Source: Lachnospiraceae bacterium
Lineage (GTDB): Bacteria; Bacillota; Clostridia; Lachnospirales; Lachnospiraceae
Length of the DNA stretch: 35,272 nt
NCBI GenBank assembly: GCA_024696945.1
Contig: JAILGF010000175.1
Span: forward strand, 1-35,272
Direction of reading: 5' to 3'
Under the pieces are notes generated by a model. The model ran no database searches, was not told the origin of the DNA, and was given only the letters and a program-made list of their open reading frames with translations. Shown here in pieces: positions 9,065 through 16,232 of this stretch. The position numbers and the translations under genes were made by a program. The number at the start of each line of letters is the position of its first letter. Position 1 is the stretch's first letter.

Positions 9065-9571
9065 ATGGGATATGTTTACGTAGATGACAATAAAGAGTAT
9101 GACCCATTAGAATACTGCGAACCTTACTGCATCTTTGAGCGGAAGTTTTCGGATCTGGAAGGCGATATTGAAGCTCAAGAGATTAAAATAAGCGTGTTCC
9201 CATCGAAAAGGGGCGCTCCACACCCATTTAGTATTGACCGGTTTTATTTTACAGAACCGGTACTGAAATTTAGGTTTTCAAAACTTTTCAACGCAAATGA
9301 AGACAAACAGGCTGTTCTTATCCATCATGTATGTGAATTTGAATTTAACAGCTCATATAAGTATATGGAACAGGAAATGGCAGAGGAATTGAAAGCCCAT
9401 GTGCCCTGCTTCTATATCCCCCGGGTAAGGCAGCTCGAAATGTCATATTATTTGGGAGCGAAGAATATCCAGCTTGTATTTGATGTAGTAGTAAGAGACG
9501 AGAAGGATGTCCGCACGGTTTCCAATCAGCTAATCTCTATGGATATAATGCTGTTTGCACGTGGCTTTTAG
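9065..9571 (+). CDS. Conserved-looking hypothetical protein in the Lon operon
   Basis: I do not recognise this 168-residue protein. It has no signal peptide or membrane segment. Predicted strands dominate (for example NIQLVFDVVV near the C-terminus), and several cysteines are scattered (CEPYC near residue 20). AAGGAG lies 10 bp before ATG at 9065. It starts 57 bp after the Lon-like gene and ends 41 bp before the next gene, so it belongs to the same transcription unit and may be a substrate, adaptor or structural partner. Confidence 0.65.
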   Translation: MGYVYVDDNKEYDPLEYCEPYCIFERKFSDLEGDIEAQEIKISVFPSKRGAPHPFSIDRFYFTEPVLKFRFSKLFNANEDKQAVLIHHVCEFEFNSSYKYMEQEMAEELKAHVPCFYIPRVRQLEMSYYLGAKNIQLVFDVVVRDEKDVRTVSNQLISMDIMLFARGF

Positions 9572-9612
9572 TAAATCATCATTGTGAAGTTATGATACGA
9601 TTGGAGGAAAAT

Positions 9613-10431
9613 ATGAGAGATAAAGCAAAGATTGTTATTACGGTTATGATTAGTTTAATTATGCTGACATGCTTAAGCTCAGCGGCTGTAAAAGCAGCAG
9701 AGAAAGAAAACCTTGAAAAGATCATAGAGGAGACTATTGAAAACGATAAGAACATGCTTGGCGATAATCTTCCCGAGATAGCAAAGAAAATATTTAACAA
9801 ATTGTTATCGGTTTTTAAGAAACTTGGAAGAATAGGCTCGGAAACCGCCAGGGTAGTTAAGCTCTACGAGACCCTGGATATGAATGCGGATAGCTATCCC
9901 GAGGATCTGGAAAGGTTTTTTGCCGAATACAATAAGCTTGATAATATAGATAAAAGCCTATTCAATGCCATCACCGGCATGCTTGATGCAAAAGACCGAC
10001 TGGTCGGTGCGCTGAAGAAATTCGTCTATGTGGACATGTACAGTACAAAACCATTAAATACAGGCCTTGACGGGAACCTGGAATACAATTCTGCTAACAG
10101 TACAATTGTGGAAGTGGCTGATGGTAAGCTCATTCCCAAAAGCATAGGGATTACTACTGTTACTATCAGAAATGATAATGGACTTCAGGAAGTTTTCAAG
10201 GTCATTGTTAAAAGGCCGATACTCTCAACAACCATCCGTGTAAAGAATGGAAAAACATATAAAGTTAGTATTCCCTATATGGTAAATGAAGTTGTCCGGA
10301 GTAATGAGGGGGTATCGTACAGCATAAGTGGAAATGAGTTGGCAATCAAGGGAATAACAAATGGGAAGACATATGTTTACATTGGGACAACCGAAGGGAA
10401 AACCATAAAATATAAAGTAAAGGTGGATTAG
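9613..10431 (+). CDS. Secreted protein with Ig-like (BIG2-type) segment
   Basis: The product has 272 residues. Residues 1-30 are a Gram-positive signal peptide (RDKAK basic start, hydrophobic core, cleavage near VKAA). Residues about 30-130 are helical and charged. Residues about 150-200 resemble a bacterial Ig-like domain (YNSANSTIVEVADG, then SIGITTVTI), and the tail is a further strand-rich repeat. GGAGG (9603-9607) selects ATG at 9613, not a longer TTG- or ATG-started reading from 9592. It closes the operon begun by the YbjN-like gene and is its only exported product, so cytoplasmic quality control may act on this protein or its export. Confidence 0.7.
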   Translation: MRDKAKIVITVMISLIMLTCLSSAAVKAAEKENLEKIIEETIENDKNMLGDNLPEIAKKIFNKLLSVFKKLGRIGSETARVVKLYETLDMNADSYPEDLERFFAEYNKLDNIDKSLFNAITGMLDAKDRLVGALKKFVYVDMYSTKPLNTGLDGNLEYNSANSTIVEVADGKLIPKSIGITTVTIRNDNGLQEVFKVIVKRPILSTTIRVKNGKTYKVSIPYMVNEVVRSNEGVSYSISGNELAIKGITNGKTYVYIGTTEGKTIKYKVKVD

Positions 10432-10502
10432 GAGCTGACTATAAGAAAAGCAAGGATCTTGGTTTTAGAGATGAAGAGCACATGTTCTTAAAAAGGACAG
10501 CA

Positions 10503-10552
10503 GTTAACTTTCACTTTCCGGACTGTTTTTAAAGATATGGTATTGTTATAAT
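10503..10552 (+). promoter_or_regulatory. Shared-box promoter 2, ahead of the SH3b-ricin-peptidase gene
   Basis: The 17-mer GTTAACTTTCACTTTCC (10503-10519) is followed after 21 bp by TATTGT (10541-10546) preceded by ATATGG, and then directly by TATAAT (10547-10552). Either hexamer could be the -10. Similarity to promoter 3 extends upstream (ATGTTCTT at 10483 and 12120), which points to a duplicated promoter region. Confidence 0.65.
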
Positions 10553-10590
10553 GCAACAACAAAAAATACACACGCAAAGGAGAAAACGTT

Positions 10591-11994
10591 ATGAAGAACT
10601 GGGAAACAAAACTGGTCGTATGCATATTCGTAGTAGTTGCAACGATCGCGTCGTCGTTTGGAAGTTTTGGTGTAATGGCGAGAGAGTATCCTTCATCCGC
10701 AAATGAGGGAAGTGAAGGAACGGTGTCAGCAGCCTTAAGGGTACGTAACGGACCTGGATTGAATTACAAGCAGATAGGGCTTCTTAAGAAGAACTCGGTA
10801 GTAAGAATTGAAGGCGAAATAGTTGATGCGGACGGATATTATTGGAGTATGGCTCCTGAGTACTCGGGCTGGATCGCTATCGATTACCTGACCGGAATAA
10901 CGTATGTCCCTTCCGGCAGTTATTATATTGGATCGTATGTGACTATTCCGGATGGCGACTACAATATCCTTACAAACTATGGACTGTTTTTAGCGGCTAC
11001 GTCAGATAGTACGGATTTAAGAATCCATATTGATGCCAGGGAAGAGGATAAGACATTCCGCTTTATCAGACAGCCTGATAATTCCTATGTAATCGCATCA
11101 AAGGCGACAGGTCTTTGTATGGATCTTGGTGGCGATGTAGGTAATGGGACAAACGTTCTCATGAATACTCCTGATGGGACCAGATCCCAGAGATGGTTTA
11201 TCGGTCAGAATACATTGGGTAAGTATATCCTTGTCAATGCTCTTCGAGCTGACTGTACAATAGACATTCAGGATAGAAAAGATTCAACAGAAAATGCAAA
11301 TGTCCAGATTTGGGCATTTCATGGTGACAGTAATCAGACATTTGAGATCAGATCTATATTTGAGAATGGACCTTATACATTTGATTACATGGCAAGACAG
11401 GCTCTTGATATAATTGTAGATCGACTTGAAGGACGCTTCTTTACATATTCAGGTGAAGAATGTAGCGTTTGCAAGGGTAAGTTTGTAAAAGGTCATGGCT
11501 GCTGGAACTGCAGTAGTACACACATCCTGGAATCAAGTTGTACCTGGTATCATAATATGTTCCCTGAATTCAGCAATACGTCGGCTAGGCATTTCCCCAG
11601 GATTGCATATAAGATATCTAAAGGTTCAAACGGCTATACCGGCCAGTCGTGCTTCGGATTCGCTGCTTGGGCGCAGTACTGGGTATATAGTTATGTCCTT
11701 GGAGAACAGAACTTCACTGGCAGACCGTATTACGCTAAGGGCAAGCTTACTTATGACTTTTTTGTAGAAAACAATGTACGTGCCGGGGATGTGGTCAGAC
11801 GTGGGGACACACACAGCTTCATCGTTTATTCCTATAATAAGGACGGGTGTACCATAATAGATTCCAATGGTGGTGCTGACGGAAAGTTAAACTGTATGGT
11901 TGATATGCGTACTATAAAGTTTAACGGTGCTGATTGTGCCATCAGCCGTCCAAAGACAAGCGTTTCTGATACAGCAGATGCTTTGGTACAGTAG
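10591..11994 (+). CDS. Secreted SH3b / ricin-type lectin / papain-fold peptidase-like protein
   Basis: The product has 467 residues with an N-terminal signal peptide (residues 1-30, ending FGVMA). Residues about 43-105 form a bacterial SH3 domain (LRVRNGPGLNYKQIG). Residues about 119-256 resemble a ricin B-type lectin (SQRWFI and SNQTFEI, QxW-like). The C-terminal domain (about 265-455) has a Cys cluster C291, C294, C304, C307, then Cys354 (GQSCFGF), His408 (DTHSF) and Asp424/Asn426 (IDSNGG), the order of a CHAP/NlpC-like cysteine peptidase or amidase. It therefore probably acts on the cell wall or surface proteins outside the membrane. AAAGGAG precedes ATG at 10591. It is a paralogue of the 16229 gene and has its own shared-box promoter. 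Confidence 0.75.
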   Translation: MKNWETKLVVCIFVVVATIASSFGSFGVMAREYPSSANEGSEGTVSAALRVRNGPGLNYKQIGLLKKNSVVRIEGEIVDADGYYWSMAPEYSGWIAIDYLTGITYVPSGSYYIGSYVTIPDGDYNILTNYGLFLAATSDSTDLRIHIDAREEDKTFRFIRQPDNSYVIASKATGLCMDLGGDVGNGTNVLMNTPDGTRSQRWFIGQNTLGKYILVNALRADCTIDIQDRKDSTENANVQIWAFHGDSNQTFEIRSIFENGPYTFDYMARQALDIIVDRLEGRFFTYSGEECSVCKGKFVKGHGCWNCSSTHILESSCTWYHNMFPEFSNTSARHFPRIAYKISKGSNGYTGQSCFGFAAWAQYWVYSYVLGEQNFTGRPYYAKGKLTYDFFVENNVRAGDVVRRGDTHSFIVYSYNKDGCTIIDSNGGADGKLNCMVDMRTIKFNGADCAISRPKTSVSDTADALVQ

Positions 11995-12011
11995 GTATAA
12001 AAAGCATGGTT

Positions 12012-12040
12012 CCTGCCCTCCGCCTAAAACGGAGGGCAGG
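12012..12040 (+). terminator. GC-rich hairpin after the SH3b-ricin-peptidase gene
   Basis: CCTGCCCTCCG (12012-12022) pairs perfectly with CGGAGGGCAGG (12030-12040) around a 7-nt loop, 17 bp after the stop codon. No T-run follows, so it may end transcription inefficiently or protect the 3' end. Confidence 0.5.
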
Positions 12041-12140
12041 ATTAACACTACCCTTTAAAACTAACTTAAGATAAATTTTATAAAATGAAAGAAATACAGT
12101 TCTTATGGATACAGAACAAATGTTCTTTAAGTGGCCGGCG

Positions 12141-12191
12141 GTTAACATCCGCTTTCCGAGCTGATTTTTAAAAGTATGATACTGTTATAAT
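12141..12191 (+). promoter_or_regulatory. Shared-box promoter 3, ahead of the Ig-like/TPR gene
   Basis: The 17-mer GTTAACATCCGCTTTCC (12141-12157) is followed after 22 bp by TACTGT (12180-12185) preceded by TATGA, and then by TATAAT (12186-12191). The arrangement matches promoter 2 almost base for base. Confidence 0.65.
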
Positions 12192-12226
12192 GCAATAACA
12201 AAAACACTCACAAAGGAGAAGACATT

Positions 12227-13180
12227 ATGAAGAAAATGGAAAGAAAACTGATCGCATGCATGATTATAGTGTTAACTATGCTCGTATCATCTTTTGGAAG
12301 CTTTTGTGTGATGGCAAAAGAGCGTCCGGTAGTTTCACTGAAGAAATCCAAAGTCACTCTTTATATTACCGGGAACAAAAATAAGGTCAAGGCAAAGTCG
12401 CTCTTAAAGAACTACGATTCAAATAGCATGACTATAAAACTTGAATCCGATGATGAATCAATATGTCGTGTAACAAAGAGTGAGATAAAAGCGGTTTCAT
12501 CGGGAATAACCTCGGTACAGATAACTATACGCGATAAAAAAACCGAGAAGGCATTGTTTGCTAAGTTAGTAAAGGTAACTGTTAAAGAGAACAAAAAATT
12601 AAAAGAACCAGCTGAAAAAACTCAGGCCCCATCGGAAACAAACATGGAGTTTGATGAAGGAAAAGCAAATGACACTTCTACTGACCCCGGTATTGTAAAT
12701 TATGATTCATGGTCAGAATACATGTATTTCTACAACCTTGGCTGCGAAAAATTAAAGCAGGAAAAGTATATGGAGGCTATAAATAATTATAGGATTGCAT
12801 TAACCTATGAAAAAGATAATGGCACAATGTTTAACATCGGATATTCTTTTATGATGATGGGAGACTATGAAAATTCCCTGATATGGTATTATGAGGCCTA
12901 TTTGAATGGGGATCAACACGCTATCGACAATTATAGGTATGTCATCAATTCCTACGTCGATGATCCGAAGGAACGCAACGAGTATCTTAGAATGATCGGG
13001 GATATAGATGCATCACAGGAAGAGACATATGAGGATTCTCCTGAGGTCTCATATATGCTCTATGATGATCTGCAAGATACTGAAGGTTTTGATCTTGAAT
13101 ATGTAGATGACCTGTTTCCGTACGGGGATGTTGATGTGGTGCTAGAGGATGGGTTACCAGAAGATGAAATATTTGGCTAA
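12227..13180 (+). CDS. Secreted Ig-like/TPR protein
   Basis: The product has 317 residues. The signal peptide (SSFGSFCVMA) is nearly the same as that of the 10591 protein, so the 5' ends are related by duplication. Residues about 35-125 resemble an Ig-like domain (VSLKKSKVTLYITG, then IKAVSSGITSVQI). Residues about 160-250 hold at least two tetratricopeptide-like units (YNLGCEKLKQEKYMEAINNY and FNIGYSFMMMGDYENSLIWY). The C-terminal 50 residues are strongly acidic. AAAGGAG precedes ATG at 12227. Exported TPR proteins usually act as assembly scaffolds. The metalloprotease gene follows after 79 bp, probably in the same transcript. Confidence 0.75.
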   Translation: MKKMERKLIACMIIVLTMLVSSFGSFCVMAKERPVVSLKKSKVTLYITGNKNKVKAKSLLKNYDSNSMTIKLESDDESICRVTKSEIKAVSSGITSVQITIRDKKTEKALFAKLVKVTVKENKKLKEPAEKTQAPSETNMEFDEGKANDTSTDPGIVNYDSWSEYMYFYNLGCEKLKQEKYMEAINNYRIALTYEKDNGTMFNIGYSFMMMGDYENSLIWYYEAYLNGDQHAIDNYRYVINSYVDDPKERNEYLRMIGDIDASQEETYEDSPEVSYMLYDDLQDTEGFDLEYVDDLFPYGDVDVVLEDGLPEDEIFG

Positions 13181-13259
13181 AAGATTGTGGATAAAACCTG
13201 TATATCCGTGTTGGCTAAGATGCAATGGGTCAATCCCTATAAGAAATGAGGATAAGGTC

Positions 13260-14444
13260 ATGAAGAGAAAGAATAAAATGGATAAATTGTCATACATTAA
13301 CGGGAACCTAGAACTGGCAGGGGCTACTTTCTTTTTCTACGAGCCTCTACTATTGCTACATTATGAATCGCCAATTTTCTTCTTGTTTAGTCTCTTAGGC
13401 TTGCTATTTATAGTCTTTATAAACATTTGTATGAATCTTGATAATCGAACCGGAGCATCCATTTTTTATAATACTGCTATTTCATATGGTATACTTACAG
13501 GAATTATTTTTTTCAATGAAGCTCAAAAGATCATACTGATGTCAGTCTTAGCGGGGACTGTTTCTTCTATTATATATATGATCATTTTGGCTGTCCATAA
13601 CAAAAAATATTTATGTAGATGGAGACAGTATAAACATGCCTTCTGGAGAAAGACCAGACAGAGTTCAAGATTCAATACCAGTATAGCTTCAATCGCCTTA
13701 ATCATCGTTCTTGCAGTGAATATTTTTAGTGGGGAAATACCAATATCATCACAGACAGATACCACTATAACTTTAGAAATGCGAAGAGATGAGGATTGTC
13801 AAAGCAGTTCCATAAATAGCTATTCTGCTGTAGAGTCTGATAAAAATCTTCAAGAAGACGCTGAGGAATACTCTTTAGAAAGAGTAATTGAGGACAATTA
13901 CGGTAAGTTAAAGATTCTAATGTACGAGGAATGGGATCAAGCTGATTACAATGCAAGAATGGATGCACTTGAGATACTGCTTGATATTATAGAAAAAGAG
14001 TTAAGGCTTAATGAAAATATTCAATTAAGCACAGTCTTTATGGGGTACTTCAGTACGGTCAGTGCTTGTTATGTAGATGAAGATAAAACCGTTTATATAA
14101 ATGAGTTAAGACTTTATTCGGATAATTACGAAGGTGAAGGTGGAAATCAGGGATTGCGTATGATTTCTACTATAGCTCATGAAATGTTTCATTGTTTCGA
14201 GTACAGGCTTACATCTCTTCCGGATGAAGTCCTTGATATGGAAAGTTTTGAGAATATCAAGCAGTATCAATACGAATTGAGTCACTACATAAATGGGGAC
14301 GAAGATTTGACTGGGTATAACAACCAAGTCATAGAGAAGGATGCTAACACATACGGCGATATTAAGGCCAAGCAGATATATGACGCCATCAAAGCCATTT
14401 ATGATACGGAAGACCTTCATACAAGTTTGGAAGAAACGTGCTGA
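13260..14444 (+). CDS. Membrane-anchored zinc metalloprotease (HEXXH)
   Basis: The product has 394 residues. Residues about 15-165 contain four likely transmembrane segments. A soluble domain follows with His307-Glu-Met-Phe-His311 (AHEMFHCFEY) and a candidate third zinc ligand Glu359 (QVIEKDANTYG), the gluzincin arrangement. The family is not assigned. The start at 13260 (MKRKNKMDKL) is chosen because it follows GAGG and AAGG and precedes the first membrane segment; a longer reading from 13149 overlaps the end of the TPR gene and adds an unlikely N-terminus. The catalytic domain probably faces outside, where it could process the neighbouring exported proteins (inference from context). Confidence 0.75.
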   Translation: MKRKNKMDKLSYINGNLELAGATFFFYEPLLLLHYESPIFFLFSLLGLLFIVFINICMNLDNRTGASIFYNTAISYGILTGIIFFNEAQKIILMSVLAGTVSSIIYMIILAVHNKKYLCRWRQYKHAFWRKTRQSSRFNTSIASIALIIVLAVNIFSGEIPISSQTDTTITLEMRRDEDCQSSSINSYSAVESDKNLQEDAEEYSLERVIEDNYGKLKILMYEEWDQADYNARMDALEILLDIIEKELRLNENIQLSTVFMGYFSTVSACYVDEDKTVYINELRLYSDNYEGEGGNQGLRMISTIAHEMFHCFEYRLTSLPDEVLDMESFENIKQYQYELSHYINGDEDLTGYNNQVIEKDANTYGDIKAKQIYDAIKAIYDTEDLHTSLEETC

Positions 14445-14585
14445 AACCATGTAAGTGATCCTATTAGTAAGAATTGTATATGGACAAATAATAAATATTG
14501 TTCCATACAGGCAAAGATATTTTAAAGGGCTGGGAAAAGCACATAGGATGTCTTAAAGCATAAATAGAAATTGGAGATGACAAAT

Positions 14586-14888
14586 ATGAAATTATATATT
14601 AGCGACCTGCATTTTGGGCACAAGAACATTATAAGATCTGATAACCGTCCATTCAGCAGCCTGGACGAGATGGATTCCAAGATGATAGAGTTGTGGAACA
14701 TCAAAGAAAATCCGGATGATGACGTTCTTATAGTTGGAGATGTCTGTTGCAGGAATTCCAAACCGCCTCACTGGTACCTTGCCCAGCTTAACGGACATAA
14801 GCATCTGGTATTGGGCAACCATAATGCTGTCGTGCTTAAGGATAAGAAGTGCGAACGGTATTTAGATAGTATAAGTGAGCTAAAATGA
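14586..14888 (+). CDS. Metallophosphoesterase, N-terminal part (split gene)
   Basis: This 100-residue frame holds the first three calcineurin-like phosphoesterase motifs: SDLHFGH, IVGDV and LGNHN. The family is normally 170-190 residues. The frame ends with TGA at 14886-14888, where it overlaps ATG 14885 of the next frame as ATGA. The remaining motifs lie there, in the -1 frame. GGAG (14573-14576) selects ATG at 14586. One extra A in the CTAAAATGA run would restore a single continuous protein. It may be a frameshifted gene, a gene read by -1 slippage, or a two-subunit version. Confidence 0.7.
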   Translation: MKLYISDLHFGHKNIIRSDNRPFSSLDEMDSKMIELWNIKENPDDDVLIVGDVCCRNSKPPHWYLAQLNGHKHLVLGNHNAVVLKDKKCERYLDSISELK

Positions 14889-15154
14889 TAACGGATAATG
14901 ATAAAGAGATTTTCCTTTGCCATTTCCCTGTGAGTGACTGGTGCAGGGCACGACACGGATCCTGGCATATATATGGGCATATTCATAATAAGAAGAATGA
15001 TGTTTATGCGTTTATGAAGACGAAGGAACGCGCATTAAATGCCGCAGCATGTATTAGTGGATATGCTACCGTTTCCTTTGATGAACTTGTTAGAAATAAC
15101 AATATGTTTCAGGCGGACAAATATTCTGGATCCGTCCTGAGGCAAGATCCATAA
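14885..15154 (+). CDS. Metallophosphoesterase, C-terminal part (split gene)
   Basis: This 89-residue frame carries the last two metal-binding motifs of the same family, LCHFP and YGHIHN. Together with the upstream frame all ligands are present. The start ATG overlaps the upstream stop (ATGA), which allows termination-reinitiation coupling. It has no ribosome site of its own, so it depends on the first frame. Confidence 0.7.
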   Translation: MITDNDKEIFLCHFPVSDWCRARHGSWHIYGHIHNKKNDVYAFMKTKERALNAAACISGYATVSFDELVRNNNMFQADKYSGSVLRQDP

Positions 15155-15169
15155 ATTATATTTCAGATT

Positions 15170-15213
15170 CATAACTTTCATTTTCCATGGTGAATTTTTA
15201 CTTATGTTATAAA
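15170..15213 (+). promoter_or_regulatory. Shared-box promoter 4, ahead of the small exported protein
   Basis: The 17-mer CATAACTTTCATTTTCC (15170-15186) is followed after 21 bp by TATAAA (15208-15213), directly preceded by TTATGT in extended -10 form. Confidence 0.6.
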
Positions 15214-15257
15214 TATATCATAACAAAGAAAAAGCACGAAAGAGAGGAATGTATCCT

Positions 15258-15866
15258 ATGAGAACGAAGAACAACATCATCGCTATGATTATGAGCATCA
15301 TAATTGCATCCGTTTTTCTTGCAGTACCCGAGAATGAAGAAAAAAAATACGAATATCACCACTCCTGTATAAGTAGCCGGGAAACATACGTTAACCAAGA
15401 AATACTTTCGAGAGCGCAGCTTGGTACCCTTTATCACAGTCTTGTCAAGAAGAGGCTGAGAAGTCTAATGGATAATTTGGAAGTTGCTAGCTTTAAAAGT
15501 AGTTATTATAGAGGATGCTCTATTCCCAGTGCTAGCGTTTACATATCGTTTTTATATAAATACATATATGATGGTTACAAAGACTATGAGGAAAAACTCA
15601 AATCTAAAGCTCTAAGTTGGCAGTTTCTGGTAGATCACCTTTGGAATACAGATGAGATTACTAATTTGATAAAGATTGCCGCTTCGAGTTTGGAGCATTC
15701 CCGAAAGGTAGTTCTTGGAAAAATAAAAAGAAGGTTAGCTGCTTTATCAGGTCTTGCCTTTGCCCATATCAGCTTGAATTATACTTATAAGGCACGGTCT
15801 TTCACATCTGATTCTATAGTGTCTCGAGGCAATAACAGTATTAAAACAATTCAGAGACTTTCTTAG
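15258..15866 (+). CDS. Small exported protein of unknown function
   Basis: The product has 202 residues. It begins with a signal peptide or membrane anchor (KNNIIAMIMSIIIASVFLAV). The remainder is helical and basic, with many Lys, Arg, Ser and Tyr and no motif I recognise. GAGAGG lies 10 bp before ATG at 15258; an in-frame ATG at 15249 is too close to it. It has its own shared-box promoter, so it belongs to the same regulon as the exported peptidases. Confidence 0.6.
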   Translation: MRTKNNIIAMIMSIIIASVFLAVPENEEKKYEYHHSCISSRETYVNQEILSRAQLGTLYHSLVKKRLRSLMDNLEVASFKSSYYRGCSIPSASVYISFLYKYIYDGYKDYEEKLKSKALSWQFLVDHLWNTDEITNLIKIAASSLEHSRKVVLGKIKRRLAALSGLAFAHISLNYTYKARSFTSDSIVSRGNNSIKTIQRLS

Positions 15867-15885
15867 GAGGGACTACTTAAAAGCA

Positions 15886-15978
15886 ATGTTTTATCCTCTT
15901 CAAGAATACCGAGTACGAACCCACCTAAGTGCCAATAGTTACCTAATAGTTAGAGAAGATGGTCATATTTACATCTAA
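15886..15978 (+). CDS. Possible 30-residue ORF
   Basis: ATG at 15886 opens 30 codons (starting MFYPLQEYRV) ending in TAA. AGGAGGG lies upstream, but the spacing is about 14 bp, which is long. It falls between the exported-protein gene and shared-box promoter 5. Nothing else supports it. Confidence 0.2.
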   Translation: MFYPLQEYRVRTHLSANSYLIVREDGHIYI

Positions 15979-16000
15979 CAATAATCTCAATAATAAGAAT

Positions 16001-16044
16001 ATTAACATTGAGTTTCCCTGATAAAAAATGAAGACATATATAAT
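16001..16044 (+). promoter_or_regulatory. Shared-box promoter 5, ahead of the 48-residue/peptidase pair
   Basis: The 17-mer ATTAACATTGAGTTTCC (16001-16017) is followed after 21 bp by a perfect TATAAT (16039-16044). It is the only one of the five with a consensus -10, and it lacks the preceding TG. Confidence 0.65.
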
Positions 16045-16085
16045 ATAAACATAAAACAAAACAAGAAGAAAGGAGTGATGCAGTC

Positions 16086-16232
16086 ATGGTTCAGTTAAGA
16101 ATAGGAGAGGATAGTTTTTTAGAAGGCATCGAACCCCAATGGGGTAATGTACAAAGATCCTTTCCAAAAACATTGAAAAAGATGCTAAGTGTATACAATC
16201 AAAAGCCTAAGGGCAGGAAGGAAAAACTATGA
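16086..16232 (+). CDS. 48-residue protein coupled to the secreted peptidase
   Basis: The frame begins MVQLRIGEDSFLEG, contains one Trp and a basic C-terminus (KPKGRKEKL), and has no signal peptide. AAAGGAG lies 11 bp before ATG. The TGA overlaps the ATG of the secreted peptidase gene (ATGA, 16229-16232), so translation of the two is linked. Possible roles are a leader peptide that sets expression, or a cytoplasmic partner that keeps the peptidase inactive before export. Both are inference. Confidence 0.5.
   Translation: MVQLRIGEDSFLEGIEPQWGNVQRSFPKTLKKMLSVYNQKPKGRKEKL

Noticed and set aside
13149-13259. Longer start of the metalloprotease
   Set aside because: Overlaps the TPR gene end, and the ATG at 13260 has a better ribosome site.
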